64,000 nt of DNA from Kitasatospora sp. NBC_00240 (GCF_026342405.1 NZ_JAPEMU010000001.1:1550001-1614000), one strand, 5' to 3'; positions 15,909-25,301 are shown, counted from the first letter of the stretch. Notes: a model not told the origin generated them from the sequence alone. Translations and numbers: made by a program.

Positions 15909-17525
15909 TCAGTCGAGCCGGGCGGCCAGCAGCGCTATGTCGTCCTGCTTGCCCTCGGCGAACAGGTCGAGCAGACGGTCGCAGAGCCGGCCGAGCTCCT
16001 GCGGGCCCTCGGTGATCCGCCGTCGCAGGGTCTCCAGGCCCCGGTCGAGGTGCTCGCCGGGGACCTCGACCAGGCCGTCGGTGAACAGCAGCAGCGTGGC
16101 CCCGACCGGCGTCGGGTGACGGACCGCCGGCGCGTGGGCGGTGCCGAGTCCGAGGATGACGCCGTGTTCGGTGAGGTAGCGGGTCGATCCGTCCGGGTCG
16201 CGTAGCACCGGCGGAACGTGGCCCGCGTTGGCGATCCGCACGCTCCGCCGGCCCGGGTCGACCAGGACCAGGCAGGCGGTCACGGTGACCCCGGGGTGGA
16301 ACTGGGCCAGGAAGGCGTCCAGGCGGTCGAGGACGACGTGCGGCTCGTGCCCCTCGATGGCGTAGGCCCGCAGGGCCTGCCGGAGTTCACCCATCACCAC
16401 CACCGCGGCGAGCGAGTGCCCGGCGACGTCGCCGATGGCCAGCAGCAGTCCGGCGGGCGTCTCGACCGCCTCGTAGAAGTCGCCGCCGATCTCCGTCCTG
16501 GAGCCGGCCGGGACGTACCGGACGGTCAGTTCGACCCCGGGGGGCGAGGGCAGCCGGCTCGGCAGGAAGGTGCGCTGCAGCGCGAGCGCGAGGCCCTGCT
16601 CCTCCCGCAGGCTGCGCTGGGCCTCCAGCGCCAGCGCGCAGGTCCGGGCGAGCTGGGCGAACAGGTCACGGTCGCCGTCGCCGAGCGCCCGGGCGGGCAC
16701 CGCCAGGGCCACCGGTGGACGGCCGGGGGAGGTCCGGGCCAGGATCACCGCCACCTCGCCCTCACCCTCGAACGCCTGGCAGTCGGTGAGGCCGCCCCAC
16801 TGCTCGGCGGTCAGCACCGCCGTCCGCGTCCCCGTCCCCTCCTGCGGGGCGGAGGCGTCCACCAGCACCCCCAGCACGGCCGCCGCCCCGCCGAACCGCT
16901 GCGGGTCGGCGCCGGGTCCGCCGGCGGCGGCGCCCACCGCCCGCCCGTCGAGGTCCAGTGCCAGGACGGCGGCCGGCGCGGACATCAGGGTGGCCGCGCC
17001 GGCCGCCGCCAGGGCCGCGAAGGAGCGGCCGTCGCGCGCGCCGTACACGTCGAGGGTGACCTGGTTGAGGACGGCGATCCGGCCGGCCAGCCGCTCGGCC
17101 CGGCGGCGGGCCCGGGCGTAGCGCAGGGCGGCGGTGACGGTGGCCAGGAACTCGGTGGGGGCGATCGGCTCGGTGAGGTAGGCGTCGGCGCCGCGGTAGA
17201 GGCCCTGGGCGCGGTCGTTGACCTCGATCGCGGTCGCCGAGACGTGGATGACCGGCAGGTGGGCGGTGAGCGGGTCGGCCTTGATGCTCTCGCAGACCTG
17301 GAAGCCGCTCATGTCGGGCAGGTTGACGTCGACGACGGCGAGTTCGGGCCGGTCCGGACCGGTCGTGGCGGCGAGCAGCGCCAGCCCCTGGGCGCCGTCC
17401 GCCGCCTCGGACACCCGGTGGCCGTCCCGGCGCAGCCAACTGGCCAGGATGTAGCGGCTGGTGTCGTCGTCGTCGACCACCAGGACGGTGGCGGCCGCGC
17501 TGTCGGGGTTGGCCTGCTCGGTCAT
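15909..17525 (-). CDS. Response regulator with GAF-like and PP2C (RsbU-type) phosphatase domains
   Basis: The protein has 538 residues. A receiver domain (12-130; DDDD pocket, VVDVNLPDMSGF acceptor) is followed by a degenerate GAF-like domain (150-310) and a SpoIIE/PP2C phosphatase (330-538). The metal motifs EIGGDFYEA, IGDVAGHS, LFTDGLVE and the closing DDIALLAARLD are all present, so it should be an active serine phosphatase on a STAS antagonist. It is the last gene of the six-gene stressosome operon; its ATG overlaps the kinase stop codon (ATGA). Phosphorylation by that kinase is the obvious input. Confidence 0.93.
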   Translation of the reverse strand: MTEQANPDSAAATVLVVDDDDTSRYILASWLRRDGHRVSEAADGAQGLALLAATTGPDRPELAVVDVNLPDMSGFQVCESIKADPLTAHLPVIHVSATAIEVNDRAQGLYRGADAYLTEPIAPTEFLATVTAALRYARARRRAERLAGRIAVLNQVTLDVYGARDGRSFAALAAAGAATLMSAPAAVLALDLDGRAVGAAAGGPGADPQRFGGAAAVLGVLVDASAPQEGTGTRTAVLTAEQWGGLTDCQAFEGEGEVAVILARTSPGRPPVALAVPARALGDGDRDLFAQLARTCALALEAQRSLREEQGLALALQRTFLPSRLPSPPGVELTVRYVPAGSRTEIGGDFYEAVETPAGLLLAIGDVAGHSLAAVVVMGELRQALRAYAIEGHEPHVVLDRLDAFLAQFHPGVTVTACLVLVDPGRRSVRIANAGHVPPVLRDPDGSTRYLTEHGVILGLGTAHAPAVRHPTPVGATLLLFTDGLVEVPGEHLDRGLETLRRRITEGPQELGRLCDRLLDLFAEGKQDDIALLAARLD

Positions 17526-19378
17526 GGCGCGGTTCCCTCTCGGTGCGGGCCCGGCGCAGCCGCGGGGGCGCCGGCCGGGGAGTCCGGCTCCGCGCCGGTG
17601 GCGGCGCCGGCGAGGGCCGCGGCGAGCTCCCGCAGGGCCAGCGCCCGGGTCAGCCGCGCCGCGTCGAGGCCGGTCTTCTCGACCACCGCCCGGGCGTGGA
17701 CGAGACGTTCGTGGTCCAGGTCCGCGCTCCGGGCCGAGGTGAGGATCAGGGCGGGGATGTCCCGCAGCACCGGGTCGGCGGCGAGCTCCGCCAACAGCTG
17801 GTAGCCGTCGGGGGCGGGCATGTGGATGTCGAGCAGCACGGCGTCGGGGCGTTCGCGCCGGACGGCGGCCAGCGCGTCCGCGCTCCGGGGGACCTCGACC
17901 ACCCGCTCGGCGATCTCGCCGAGGACCGGGCGGGCCCCGATGCGGAAGGCCGGGTCGTCGTCGACGGTCACCAGGACGGCCAGCTTGGCGGGCGCGGCCG
18001 CGGGCGGGCGGCGGACGGCGGGCGGCACGGCGGGCAGCCGCAGGGTCACGGTGGTACCCCGGCCCGGTGTACTCACCAGGGTGATCCCCCCGCCGAGCAG
18101 TTCGGCCACCCGGCGGGCGTAGGGCAGGCCGAGCCCGGTGCCGGAGCGGCCCCGCTGGTGCGGGCCGCGCACCTGGTAGAACTCCTCGAAGATCCGCTCC
18201 TGCTCCTCCGCCGGGATGCCGACGCCGGTGTCGGTGACGGTCAGCACGACCAGCTCGGATCCGTCGGGGGCCCGGTCGGTGGCGGCGTCCAGCCGGACCT
18301 CGCCCTGTTCGGTGAACTTCAGGGCGTTGGAGAGCAGGTTGCGCAGGATCCGGGTCAGCATGACCTCGTCGCCGATCAGCTCCGGCGGCCGGAGCGGATC
18401 GGGGATGACCAGGGTGACGCCGGGGTGCTGGACGAGGCCGCGCATGGTGCCGCGGAGCTGCCCCAGCAGGATCCGCAGGTCGACGGAGCTCCAGTGCGGC
18501 TCCAGCCGGCCGGACTCGGCCTTGGCCACGTCGAGGAGTTCGTCCACCAGCGCGAGCAGTGTGCTCCCGGAGGCGCCGATCAGGGCCAGCTGGTGCCTGC
18601 GCTCCTCGGCCGGCTGGTCCTCGTCGGCGTCCAGCAGCAGTCGGGCCAGCCCGATCACCGAGTTGGCAGGGCTGCGCAGTTCATGGCTGACGTTGGCCCA
18701 GAACCGGGTCCTGGCGTCGCCGGCCTCGTGCAACCGGCGTGACTTGTCGTCGAGTTCGGCATACAGCGCGACGACGCCGCGGTTGGTGTCCTCGAGTTCC
18801 TGCGACAGCTCCGAGTAGAGCGCCACCACTCCCTGGTTGGTGGTCTCCAACTCCTCGTTGAGCCTTTGGAGTTCCTCGCGCTGGGCGCGGGAGTCCTCCA
18901 GTGCGGCGATCAGGTCGCGGTTCTGCGCCCGGAGTTCCTCCATCGGGTTGGCCGCCGGCTGCGCGCTCAGCACCCGCAGGGTCCGCACGGCGAGCTCGGC
19001 CGGCGACGGCGAGCTGCCGGGCAGGGGCTGCTCGACCACCAGGCGGCCCGGCACGGCGGGCCGGCGGACCGCACCGGGCAGCAGCCGTCCGACCGCTTCG
19101 AGGGTCTCCTCGCCGGGCTCACGCCGCCGGTCCTCCCAGACGAGGGTGACCAGCAGGGCCGGCTCCTCGCCCGCGGCGAGGGTGAAGGAGGCGCTCAGGC
19201 CGCGGACGCCCAGCAGGTCGCGGCCGAGCTCGCTGAGGGCGGTCGCGAGCCGTACCTGGGCCTGGTTGTCCAGGCCCAGGGCCTGCGCGACGACCCGCCC
19301 GCTGCGCCGCAGCGCGAAGATCTCCTGCTCGGAGCCGACCGCGGTGGTCAGCAGCGGCAGGGCCGCCCGGGCTGTCAC
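17522..19378 (-). CDS. Hybrid histidine kinase with C-terminal receiver domain
   Basis: The protein has 618 residues from a GTG overlapping the upstream stop (GTGA). The N-terminal 130 residues look like an RsbT-like ATPase relative. A coiled coil follows with the repeated phrase TNxGVVALYxEL (twice). HisKA has the phospho-His in ANVSHELRSPANS. HATPase has NLLSNALKF, DTGVGIP and GTGLGLPYA. The C-terminal receiver has VDDDPAF and VLLDIHMPAPDGYQ. It has no membrane segment, so it acts in the cytosol. It lies in the stressosome operon just before the REC-PP2C phosphatase and is probably its kinase. Confidence 0.9.
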   Translation of the reverse strand: MTARAALPLLTTAVGSEQEIFALRRSGRVVAQALGLDNQAQVRLATALSELGRDLLGVRGLSASFTLAAGEEPALLVTLVWEDRRREPGEETLEAVGRLLPGAVRRPAVPGRLVVEQPLPGSSPSPAELAVRTLRVLSAQPAANPMEELRAQNRDLIAALEDSRAQREELQRLNEELETTNQGVVALYSELSQELEDTNRGVVALYAELDDKSRRLHEAGDARTRFWANVSHELRSPANSVIGLARLLLDADEDQPAEERRHQLALIGASGSTLLALVDELLDVAKAESGRLEPHWSSVDLRILLGQLRGTMRGLVQHPGVTLVIPDPLRPPELIGDEVMLTRILRNLLSNALKFTEQGEVRLDAATDRAPDGSELVVLTVTDTGVGIPAEEQERIFEEFYQVRGPHQRGRSGTGLGLPYARRVAELLGGGITLVSTPGRGTTVTLRLPAVPPAVRRPPAAAPAKLAVLVTVDDDPAFRIGARPVLGEIAERVVEVPRSADALAAVRRERPDAVLLDIHMPAPDGYQLLAELAADPVLRDIPALILTSARSADLDHERLVHARAVVEKTGLDAARLTRALALRELAAALAGAATGAEPDSPAGAPAAAPGPHREGTAP

Positions 19379-20418
19379 CAGCTTCCCTTGACGACGACGA
19401 CCCCGGCGTCGTCGCGGCGCACTCCCGCCTCCCGCAGCAGGATGCCGGCCGTCACCAGCGGGATGTGCCGCAGCAGTCCGGGCATCGCGGAGAGCTGCCA
19501 GCGCTCGGTGAGCCCGTCGGAGTGCAGGACGACGGCGCCGCCCCGGGGCAGCGCCTGCTCGTGGGTGCGCAGGGTCGGCAGCTGGTGGCCGACGATCCCG
19601 GGCGAGGACAGCAGGGCGTGCCGCTTCTGCTCGTCGACGGCGAACCCGCTGACGTTGCCGACCCCGCAGAACAGCACCCGGCCGGCGGCGGGCTCGATCC
19701 GGGCCACGGCCGCGGCGCCGCCCCGGGTGCCGTTCAGGGCGCGGTGGAGCTGGGCGAGGACGTCGGCGGGCCGGTCGGCCTTGGAGCTCCGGAAGGCCGC
19801 GACGGCCTGCTGGGAGGCGACGGCGGCCAGCGGGCCGTGCCCGAGCCCGTCGAAGAACATCACCAGCAGCGGGCCGTCCGGGTCGGCCGCGGTGGCCGAT
19901 CGGACCGCCCAGGCGTCCCCGCAGGACTCCTCGCCGCTGATCGGGCGGGTGAGACCGCCGACGAGCGTGGCGCCGGCCGGCACCCTCGGTACGGCGCCCG
20001 GCCCCCAGAAGCGGGCGGCCAGGACGGTGCCGGCCCCGGGGAGGGAGTGCACGTCGAAGGTGTCCGCGAGACGGGCGATCGCGCCCAGTCCGATGCCGAG
20101 GGTGCCCGCGGAGGAGGTGCCGTCGGTCATCGCGTACGGCACGTCGGGCATGCCCGGGCCGCTGTCCAGGGTGAGGAACTCCACCGCGGCGTCGTGCTCG
20201 GTCCGCAGCACCCGCAGCAGCAGCGAACCGTCGACGGCGTGCCGGCGCAGGTTGGTGGCGGCCTCCGTGACGGCCAGGCCCACCTCGGCGGCCCGCTGGT
20301 CGCCCAGCCCGATCCGGCGGGCCAGCGCGGTGGCGGCGCCGCGCGCCGCCGTCGGCAGCGACTCCGAGTCCCGGAACCACGCGATGTCCTGTGTCTTGAG
20401 CAGCATCGGGGGATTCAC
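19375..20418 (-). CDS. ATPase plus RsbX-like PP2C phosphatase fusion
   Basis: The protein has 347 residues. The N-terminal half is an RsbW/RsbT-type ATPase (EVGLAVTEAATNLRRHA, DSGPGMPD, GTLGIGLGAIARLAD). The C-terminal half is a small PP2C domain of RsbX type (FFDGLGHGPLAA, VLHSDGLTERW, RRDDAGVVVVKGSW). RsbX resets the stressosome by removing phosphates from RsbR and RsbS; fusion to an ATPase domain is common in actinobacteria. The start is taken at the GTG that overlaps the upstream rsbT stop (GTGA). An ATG 12 bases in is possible but has no ribosome site. Confidence 0.88.
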   Translation of the reverse strand: MNPPMLLKTQDIAWFRDSESLPTAARGAATALARRIGLGDQRAAEVGLAVTEAATNLRRHAVDGSLLLRVLRTEHDAAVEFLTLDSGPGMPDVPYAMTDGTSSAGTLGIGLGAIARLADTFDVHSLPGAGTVLAARFWGPGAVPRVPAGATLVGGLTRPISGEESCGDAWAVRSATAADPDGPLLVMFFDGLGHGPLAAVASQQAVAAFRSSKADRPADVLAQLHRALNGTRGGAAAVARIEPAAGRVLFCGVGNVSGFAVDEQKRHALLSSPGIVGHQLPTLRTHEQALPRGGAVVLHSDGLTERWQLSAMPGLLRHIPLVTAGILLREAGVRRDDAGVVVVKGSW

Positions 20419-20840
20419 CTGGTCCACTTGACGACGGTGACGACGGTGCCGCGGCCGACCTCCGTGTCGATGGCGAACTCGTCGGTCAGCCGCCGGGCCC
20501 CGCTCAGGCCCAGGCCCATGCCGCCGCCGGAGGTCCAGCCGTCGGTCAGCGCCAGGTCCAGGTCGGGGATGCCCGGCCCGGTGTCCTGGAAGACCGCGCT
20601 GACCCCCCGTCGGCCGCCCTTGTCGACCAGGCCGACCCGCATGGTCCCGCCGTTGCCGTGGACGAGCGTGTTGCGGGCCAGCTCGCTGGCGGCCGTCACC
20701 AGTTTGGTCTGGTCGACCAGCGAGAGCTTGCACTGCTGGGCGAGCGTGCGGACCAGTTGCCGGGCCCGCACCACGTCGTCGTTCGAGGCGATCGGCAGGG
20801 TCTGCTGCTCGCCCTCCGGTCCGGCGTGGGCCGCGATCAC
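20415..20840 (-). CDS. rsbT: RsbT-like serine/threonine kinase, stressosome switch
   Basis: The protein has 141 residues, a single GHKL ATPase domain: N-box TAASELARNTLVHG, G1 FQDTGPGIPD and G2 GGGMGLGLSGARRLTDEF. In the Bacillus model RsbT phosphorylates RsbS and RsbR, is released from the stressosome on stress, and then activates an RsbU-type phosphatase. Its place right after the RsbS-like gene, with a GTGA overlap, supports this. The GTG start is set by that overlap. Confidence 0.92.
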   Translation of the reverse strand: MIAAHAGPEGEQQTLPIASNDDVVRARQLVRTLAQQCKLSLVDQTKLVTAASELARNTLVHGNGGTMRVGLVDKGGRRGVSAVFQDTGPGIPDLDLALTDGWTSGGGMGLGLSGARRLTDEFAIDTEVGRGTVVTVVKWTR

Positions 20841-21214
20841 GCGCGCCCCGCGCCGACGCCGCCGGACCGGCCGAGCATCGCCAGGCCGCGCTCCAGGCTG
20901 AGCGCGGTGCGGACTCCGCCGAGCGACAGTCCGAGCTCGACGAGGGTGATGGCCACCGCGGGCCGCATGCCGACCAGCACGGTCTCCGCGTCCAGGATCC
21001 GGGAGATGGCGGCCGTGGTGGCGAGCATCCGCCCGACGAAGGAGTCGACGATCTCCAGCGCGGTGATGTCGATCACCACCCCGTGTGCGCCGGTGTCCAC
21101 GATCCGGGCGGCCAGGTCCTCCTGGAGGTCGAGGACGGACTGGTCCTCCAGATCGGTCTGGATGGAGACCAGCAGGACGTCGCCGATCCGCAGGACGGGG
21201 ATACGTTCGCTCAC
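20837..21214 (-). CDS. rsbS: RsbS-like STAS protein, stressosome core
   Basis: The protein has 125 residues, one STAS domain. The conserved phospho-serine is in LEIVDSFVGRMLA. The opening IPVLRIGDVLLVSIQTDLEDQ is typical of RsbS. It should build the stressosome core with RsbR and sequester RsbT. The start is the GTG overlapping the RsbR stop (GTGA), and the stop overlaps rsbT. Confidence 0.93.
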   Translation of the reverse strand: MSERIPVLRIGDVLLVSIQTDLEDQSVLDLQEDLAARIVDTGAHGVVIDITALEIVDSFVGRMLATTAAISRILDAETVLVGMRPAVAITLVELGLSLGGVRTALSLERGLAMLGRSGGVGAGRA

Positions 21215-22083
21215 CGGGCGCTCCGCACGGTGGCGGCGACCGCCTCGGTCGAGGTGCCGAGCCGGCGCAGGGCGTGCTTGAGGGCGTCGGCCAGCGTCGC
21301 CTTGGTCACGATGTCGCCGAACTGGATCCCCAGGGCGACGATGGTCTGGGCGATCTGCGGGCGGATGCCGGAGATGGTGCACTCGGCCCCCATCAGACGG
21401 GCCGCCACGACGGTCTTCAACAGGTGCTGGGCGACCTCGGTGTCGACCGCCGGAACGCCGGTGATGTCGATGATCGCCTGCTCGGAGCCGGTGTCGACCA
21501 GCGTCTGCAGCAGCTTCTCCATCACCACCTGGGTCCGGGCCGAGTCGAGCGTGCCGACGAGCGGCACCGCCACCACGCCGTCCCACAGCTTCACCACCGG
21601 GGTGGACAGCTCCAGCAGTTGCTCGGCCTGGGCGCCGATGATCTCCTCGCGGGTCTTCGAGTACGTCTCCACGGTGAACAGGCCGATCGCGTCGACCAGC
21701 CGGTTCAGCTCCAGGTAGGCCGCGATGTCCTGCTGCGAGGTGTCGGTGTCGGGGACCAGCAGCTCCTTCAGGGCGAAGACGGCGGTGGCCGTCTCGGTCG
21801 GGGTGAACCCCTGCCGGGCGCGGTTGCGGGACAGCTCGGTGAGCAGCGCCCGCACCTCCGACCAGCCCTCGGCCCGCCAGTCCGGCCCACCGGCCCGCAG
21901 GCCCTCGACCAACGCGCTGTACAGCTCCCGCAGCTCCCGGTCCAGCTCCAGCACGCTCAGTCGCCCGCGCAGCGTGTGGGAGACTCCCTCGATCCACCGG
22001 CCGACGAGGACGTCGCCCTGCTGCGAGAGCAGCTTCACCAGTCGCTCGGATTCCTGACGTTCCGCCACCAAAAACTCCCTCAT
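21211..22083 (-). CDS. rsbR: RsbR-like stressosome sensor with C-terminal STAS domain
   Basis: The protein has 290 residues. The N-terminal 140 residues form a helical RsbR_N (non-haem globin-like) sensor domain. The C-terminal STAS domain has PLVGTLDSARTQVVMEKLLQ and the phospho-threonine site in GVPAVDTEVAQHLLKT. It is the first gene of the stressosome operon. The ATG at 22083 lacks a good ribosome site; a GTG directly before it and an ATG 60 bases upstream are possible. The sensor ligand is unknown. Confidence 0.9.
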   Translation of the reverse strand: MREFLVAERQESERLVKLLSQQGDVLVGRWIEGVSHTLRGRLSVLELDRELRELYSALVEGLRAGGPDWRAEGWSEVRALLTELSRNRARQGFTPTETATAVFALKELLVPDTDTSQQDIAAYLELNRLVDAIGLFTVETYSKTREEIIGAQAEQLLELSTPVVKLWDGVVAVPLVGTLDSARTQVVMEKLLQTLVDTGSEQAIIDITGVPAVDTEVAQHLLKTVVAARLMGAECTISGIRPQIAQTIVALGIQFGDIVTKATLADALKHALRRLGTSTEAVAATVRSAR

Positions 22084-22216
22084 CACAACGGCATCCGGCC
22101 GTCCAAACCAACGTTTTCGCGGGCCGTGACCGGCCCTCGTCATGCTACGGCCGAGTAGGTACGGACCACGAACGACCCCTCAGCGCCTGCCCCGCTCCCC
22201 GGGCCCACACACCCGC

Positions 22217-23521
22217 TCAGCCGGACTCCACCCGGATCATGGCGGGGGTCGGGCCCGGCTCCACCGGCCGTGCCCGGTCCGGGGCAGAGGTCCAGGCGAG
22301 GTGCAGGATCGCCAGGTCGTCCGCGTGCCGGCCCGCGTTCAGCCGCCGGACGGTGTCGACCAGGTGGTCGAGGAAGGCCGGGGTACCGGTGGGCGGCGCC
22401 GCCGCGATCAGCTCCAGCAGGCCCTCCGTACCGAGCCGCTCGGCGCCCGGGCCGCAGTGGCCCTCGGTGAGGCCGTCGGTGTAGAGGAGGAGGGCGCCGG
22501 CGGGCGGCAGCGACAGTTCGGTGGCGGGCCAGTGCCGGAGCCCGGGCGCGATGCCGAGTGCCACGCCGTGCGCGGCGGCCACCTCGGTCGTGCCGGGCGG
22601 CCGGCCGGCGCCCTCCGGGCGGGCGGGGGTGAGCAGCGGCTCGTGGTGCCCGGCCAGGTGCAGGGTCGCCGTGCGGCGGTCGGCGGCGACGGACACGATG
22701 CTGCAGGTGGCGAACATGTCGGTGCGGTCGCGTTCGGCGACCAGGATCTGCTCCAGCAGGTCCAGCAGCTCGGGGCCGCGGTGACCGGCCAGGACGAGCG
22801 CGCGCCAGCCGATCCGCAGGCAGACACCGAGCGCCGCCTCGTCCGGTCCGTGCCCGCTGACGTCGCCGATGACGGCGTGCACCGCGCCGTCCGCCGTCTC
22901 CACCACGTCGAGGAAGTCCCCGCCGAGCAGGGCGCGTTCGCGCCCGGGCAGATAGCGGGTGGTGACGGTGGCGGTTTCGCCGCGCAGCAGCGGGGTCGGC
23001 AGCAGGCCGCGTTCCAGCCGGGCGTTCTCCCGGGCCCTGATGCGGTCCTCGCGCAGTTCGGCGCCGGCCAGCTCGGCCTGTTTGCGGTTGACCGCGTAGC
23101 GCAGGGCGCGCTGCAGCAGCTGCTCGTCGACCTGCCCCTTGACCAGGTAGTCCTGGGCGCCGACCGCGACGGCCTGCGCACCGGCCCCGGAGTCCGCCAG
23201 GCCGGTCAGGACGATCACCGCGGCCCGGGGGCAGGCCTGCTGGACGGCGGCGACCAGGCCCACGCCCGAGCCGTCGGGCAGGTGGAGGTCGACCAGGACG
23301 CAGTCCGCGGGCTCGCGCTCCAGCTCGGCGACGGCCCCGGCCAGGGTCGGCGTCCACCGCAGGGTGTGGCCCAGGTCGGTGTCGGCGAGCAGTTCCTCGA
23401 CCAGCAGGGCGTCCCCCGCGTCGTCCTCCACCAGCAGGACGCGTACGTCGGAGGCCTCCGCGCCGGGCTGCGTGAGTGCGTACGCCGGCGGTTCGGGCCG
23501 GTGCTTCTGACCGGGGATCAC
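22217..23521 (-). CDS. Response regulator with PP2C phosphatase output (RsbU-like)
   Basis: The protein has 434 residues. The receiver domain (25-150) has VEDDAGDALLVEELL, acceptor CVLVDLHLPDGSG and Lys YLVKGQ. A helical linker leads to a SpoIIE/PP2C domain (200-434) with LLGGDFLDVV, IGDVSGHGPDE, LLLYTDGLTEG and ADDLAILHLAW. It is coupled by GTGA overlap to the CHASE3 kinase gene upstream, forming a two-component pair whose output is dephosphorylation of an anti-sigma antagonist. Confidence 0.93.
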   Translation of the reverse strand: MIPGQKHRPEPPAYALTQPGAEASDVRVLLVEDDAGDALLVEELLADTDLGHTLRWTPTLAGAVAELEREPADCVLVDLHLPDGSGVGLVAAVQQACPRAAVIVLTGLADSGAGAQAVAVGAQDYLVKGQVDEQLLQRALRYAVNRKQAELAGAELREDRIRARENARLERGLLPTPLLRGETATVTTRYLPGRERALLGGDFLDVVETADGAVHAVIGDVSGHGPDEAALGVCLRIGWRALVLAGHRGPELLDLLEQILVAERDRTDMFATCSIVSVAADRRTATLHLAGHHEPLLTPARPEGAGRPPGTTEVAAAHGVALGIAPGLRHWPATELSLPPAGALLLYTDGLTEGHCGPGAERLGTEGLLELIAAAPPTGTPAFLDHLVDTVRRLNAGRHADDLAILHLAWTSAPDRARPVEPGPTPAMIRVESG

Positions 23522-25206
23522 GAGCGCCCCGCTTCCGCCCGGGGGGCCACCAGGAGACCCTCGGTCCGGCCGTCCGCCGGGGCCCCGGCGGCGTCCTGCG
23601 GCTCCGTGGGCGCCTCGGTGGGCACCTCTGCGGGCAGGGTGAAGGCCAGGCGGGTGCCCGGGGTGTGGGCGAGGTCGACCTCGATGGTGCCGCCGTGGAA
23701 CTCGACGATCTTCTTGCACATGGCCAGGCCGATGCCGTTGCCGGGGTAGGCGTCCCGGGTGTGCAGACGCTGGAAGATGACGAAGACCTTGTCCACGAAG
23801 TCGCCGTCGATGCCGATCCCGTTGTCGGTGACCGCGCACCGCCACAGGTCGCCGTCGCGCACCGCCTCCAGGTGGATCCGCGGCGCGCGGTCCGGACTGC
23901 GGAACTTGACGGCGTTGCTGAGCAGGTTCTGCAGCAGCATGCCGAGCTGGGTGGCGTCGCCGCTGATCCGGGGCAGCGGGTCGTGGGTGATCACGGCCTC
24001 GTTGTCCGCTATCGCGATGCTCAGCGAGTCGACGGTCCGGGCGAACACCTCTTCCAGGTCCACCGGCGTCCAGCTCGCGTGCAGCCGGCCGACCCGGGAG
24101 AACGCGAGCAGGTCGTTGATGAGCGTCTGCATCCGGTTCGCGCCGTCCACGGCGAACTCGATGTACTGGTCGGCCCTGGCGTCGAGGCTGCCGCCGTAGC
24201 GGCGCTGGAGCAGCTGGCAGAAGCTGGCCACCTTGCGCAGCGGCTCCTGGAGGTCGTGCGAGGCCACGTAGGCGAACTGCTCCAGTTCGGCGTTGGAGCG
24301 CCGCAGGTCACCGGCCTGGGAGTCGAGCGCCTGCCGGGCCTGCTCCTTGGCGAGGAGTTCGTGGGCCAGCCGGCCGCGCATCGCCTCGACCACGGCGGCG
24401 AGCTGCCGCAGGTCGGCGGGGCCGGTGGGGGTGATCGGGTGGCTGAAGTCGCCCCGCGCGACCCGCTCGGCGTCGGCCGACAGGTGCTCCAGCGGGCGGG
24501 TGACGCCGCGGCGCAGGCCCTCGAAGACCAGGGCGGCGAGCAGCAGGATGATCAGCGCGATCGCGCTGAACACCACGTTGCGCAGGGTGCGGACCGACCG
24601 CAGGGCCGCCCGGCCGTCCGCCCGGTCGGCCTGCAGGTGCTCCTGCTGCAGCGTCATCGCCTCGCGCAGCGCGTCGAAGGCCGCCTTTCCCTCGGCGGTC
24701 TGCCGGCCGGCGGTCGGCGTGGCACTGCCCGGCGAGGCCTCGGCCACCGGCCGGGCCACCTGGGCCTGCCAGGTCTCCGCGCGGGCGACGACCCGGTCGA
24801 GGTCGGCCCGGCCCTGGTCGCCGGTGACCAGCTGCCGGAGCGTGGCGACGGCCTCGCGCTGCTGGGTGACGCCCTGCTCGTAGGGGGCGAGGAACTCGGA
24901 CTGCCCGGTGAGGCCGTAGCCGCGGATGCCGGTCTCCTGGTCGACCAGGCCGGATTCCAGCCGGACGGCCGCGATCAGGGCCGGCGAGCTGACGTCGACC
25001 AGACGATTGTTCACCGCCGAGGAGTGGGCGAACACCCAGAATCCCAGGGCTCCGAGCAGGACGAGGACCGCCAGCGAGGCGCTCACCCCGACGCGCAGCC
25101 AGCGGCGGGTGGTCCAGCCGGTGCCCGCCCCGGCGCCTCGTTCCGAAGGGGACCGCCCCTGGGTGTCGGCGGCGGGGCGGTGCGCCGCCGGGGTCTGGCT
25201 GGCCAT
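23518..25206 (-). CDS. CHASE3-HAMP histidine kinase, phytochrome-kinase type
   Basis: The protein has 562 residues from an ATG with AAGGA seven bases upstream. TM1 lies near residues 40-60. A CHASE3 extracytoplasmic sensor carries VDQETGIRGYGLTG. TM2 lies near 220-242, followed by HAMP. The kinase has a phytochrome-like phospho-His block, EQFAYVASHDLQEPLRKVA, and HATPase motifs NLLSNAVKF, DNGIGID and GNGIGLAMCKKI. The C-terminal 45 residues are Pro/Glu-rich. It shares an operon with the REC-PP2C gene. The phospho-site type also fits the two single-domain regulators at 15438 and 25740. Confidence 0.92.
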   Translation of the reverse strand: MASQTPAAHRPAADTQGRSPSERGAGAGTGWTTRRWLRVGVSASLAVLVLLGALGFWVFAHSSAVNNRLVDVSSPALIAAVRLESGLVDQETGIRGYGLTGQSEFLAPYEQGVTQQREAVATLRQLVTGDQGRADLDRVVARAETWQAQVARPVAEASPGSATPTAGRQTAEGKAAFDALREAMTLQQEHLQADRADGRAALRSVRTLRNVVFSAIALIILLLAALVFEGLRRGVTRPLEHLSADAERVARGDFSHPITPTGPADLRQLAAVVEAMRGRLAHELLAKEQARQALDSQAGDLRRSNAELEQFAYVASHDLQEPLRKVASFCQLLQRRYGGSLDARADQYIEFAVDGANRMQTLINDLLAFSRVGRLHASWTPVDLEEVFARTVDSLSIAIADNEAVITHDPLPRISGDATQLGMLLQNLLSNAVKFRSPDRAPRIHLEAVRDGDLWRCAVTDNGIGIDGDFVDKVFVIFQRLHTRDAYPGNGIGLAMCKKIVEFHGGTIEVDLAHTPGTRLAFTLPAEVPTEAPTEPQDAAGAPADGRTEGLLVAPRAEAGRS

Positions 25207-25301
25207 GTCGGGTCCTTCATCCGGCATCCGTCGCCGGATGCGCCTTCGTCCGTGCCCGCCTGCGGCAGGTCGCGCGCGGCAGCCACACCCTACACGCCGT
25301 C

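Noticed and set aside
17522..20380. 952-codon reading of the hybrid kinase gene with a long N-terminal extension
   Set aside because: The upstream 334 codons overlap the phosphatase gene in another frame; the GTGA overlap at 19375-19378 gives a natural start.
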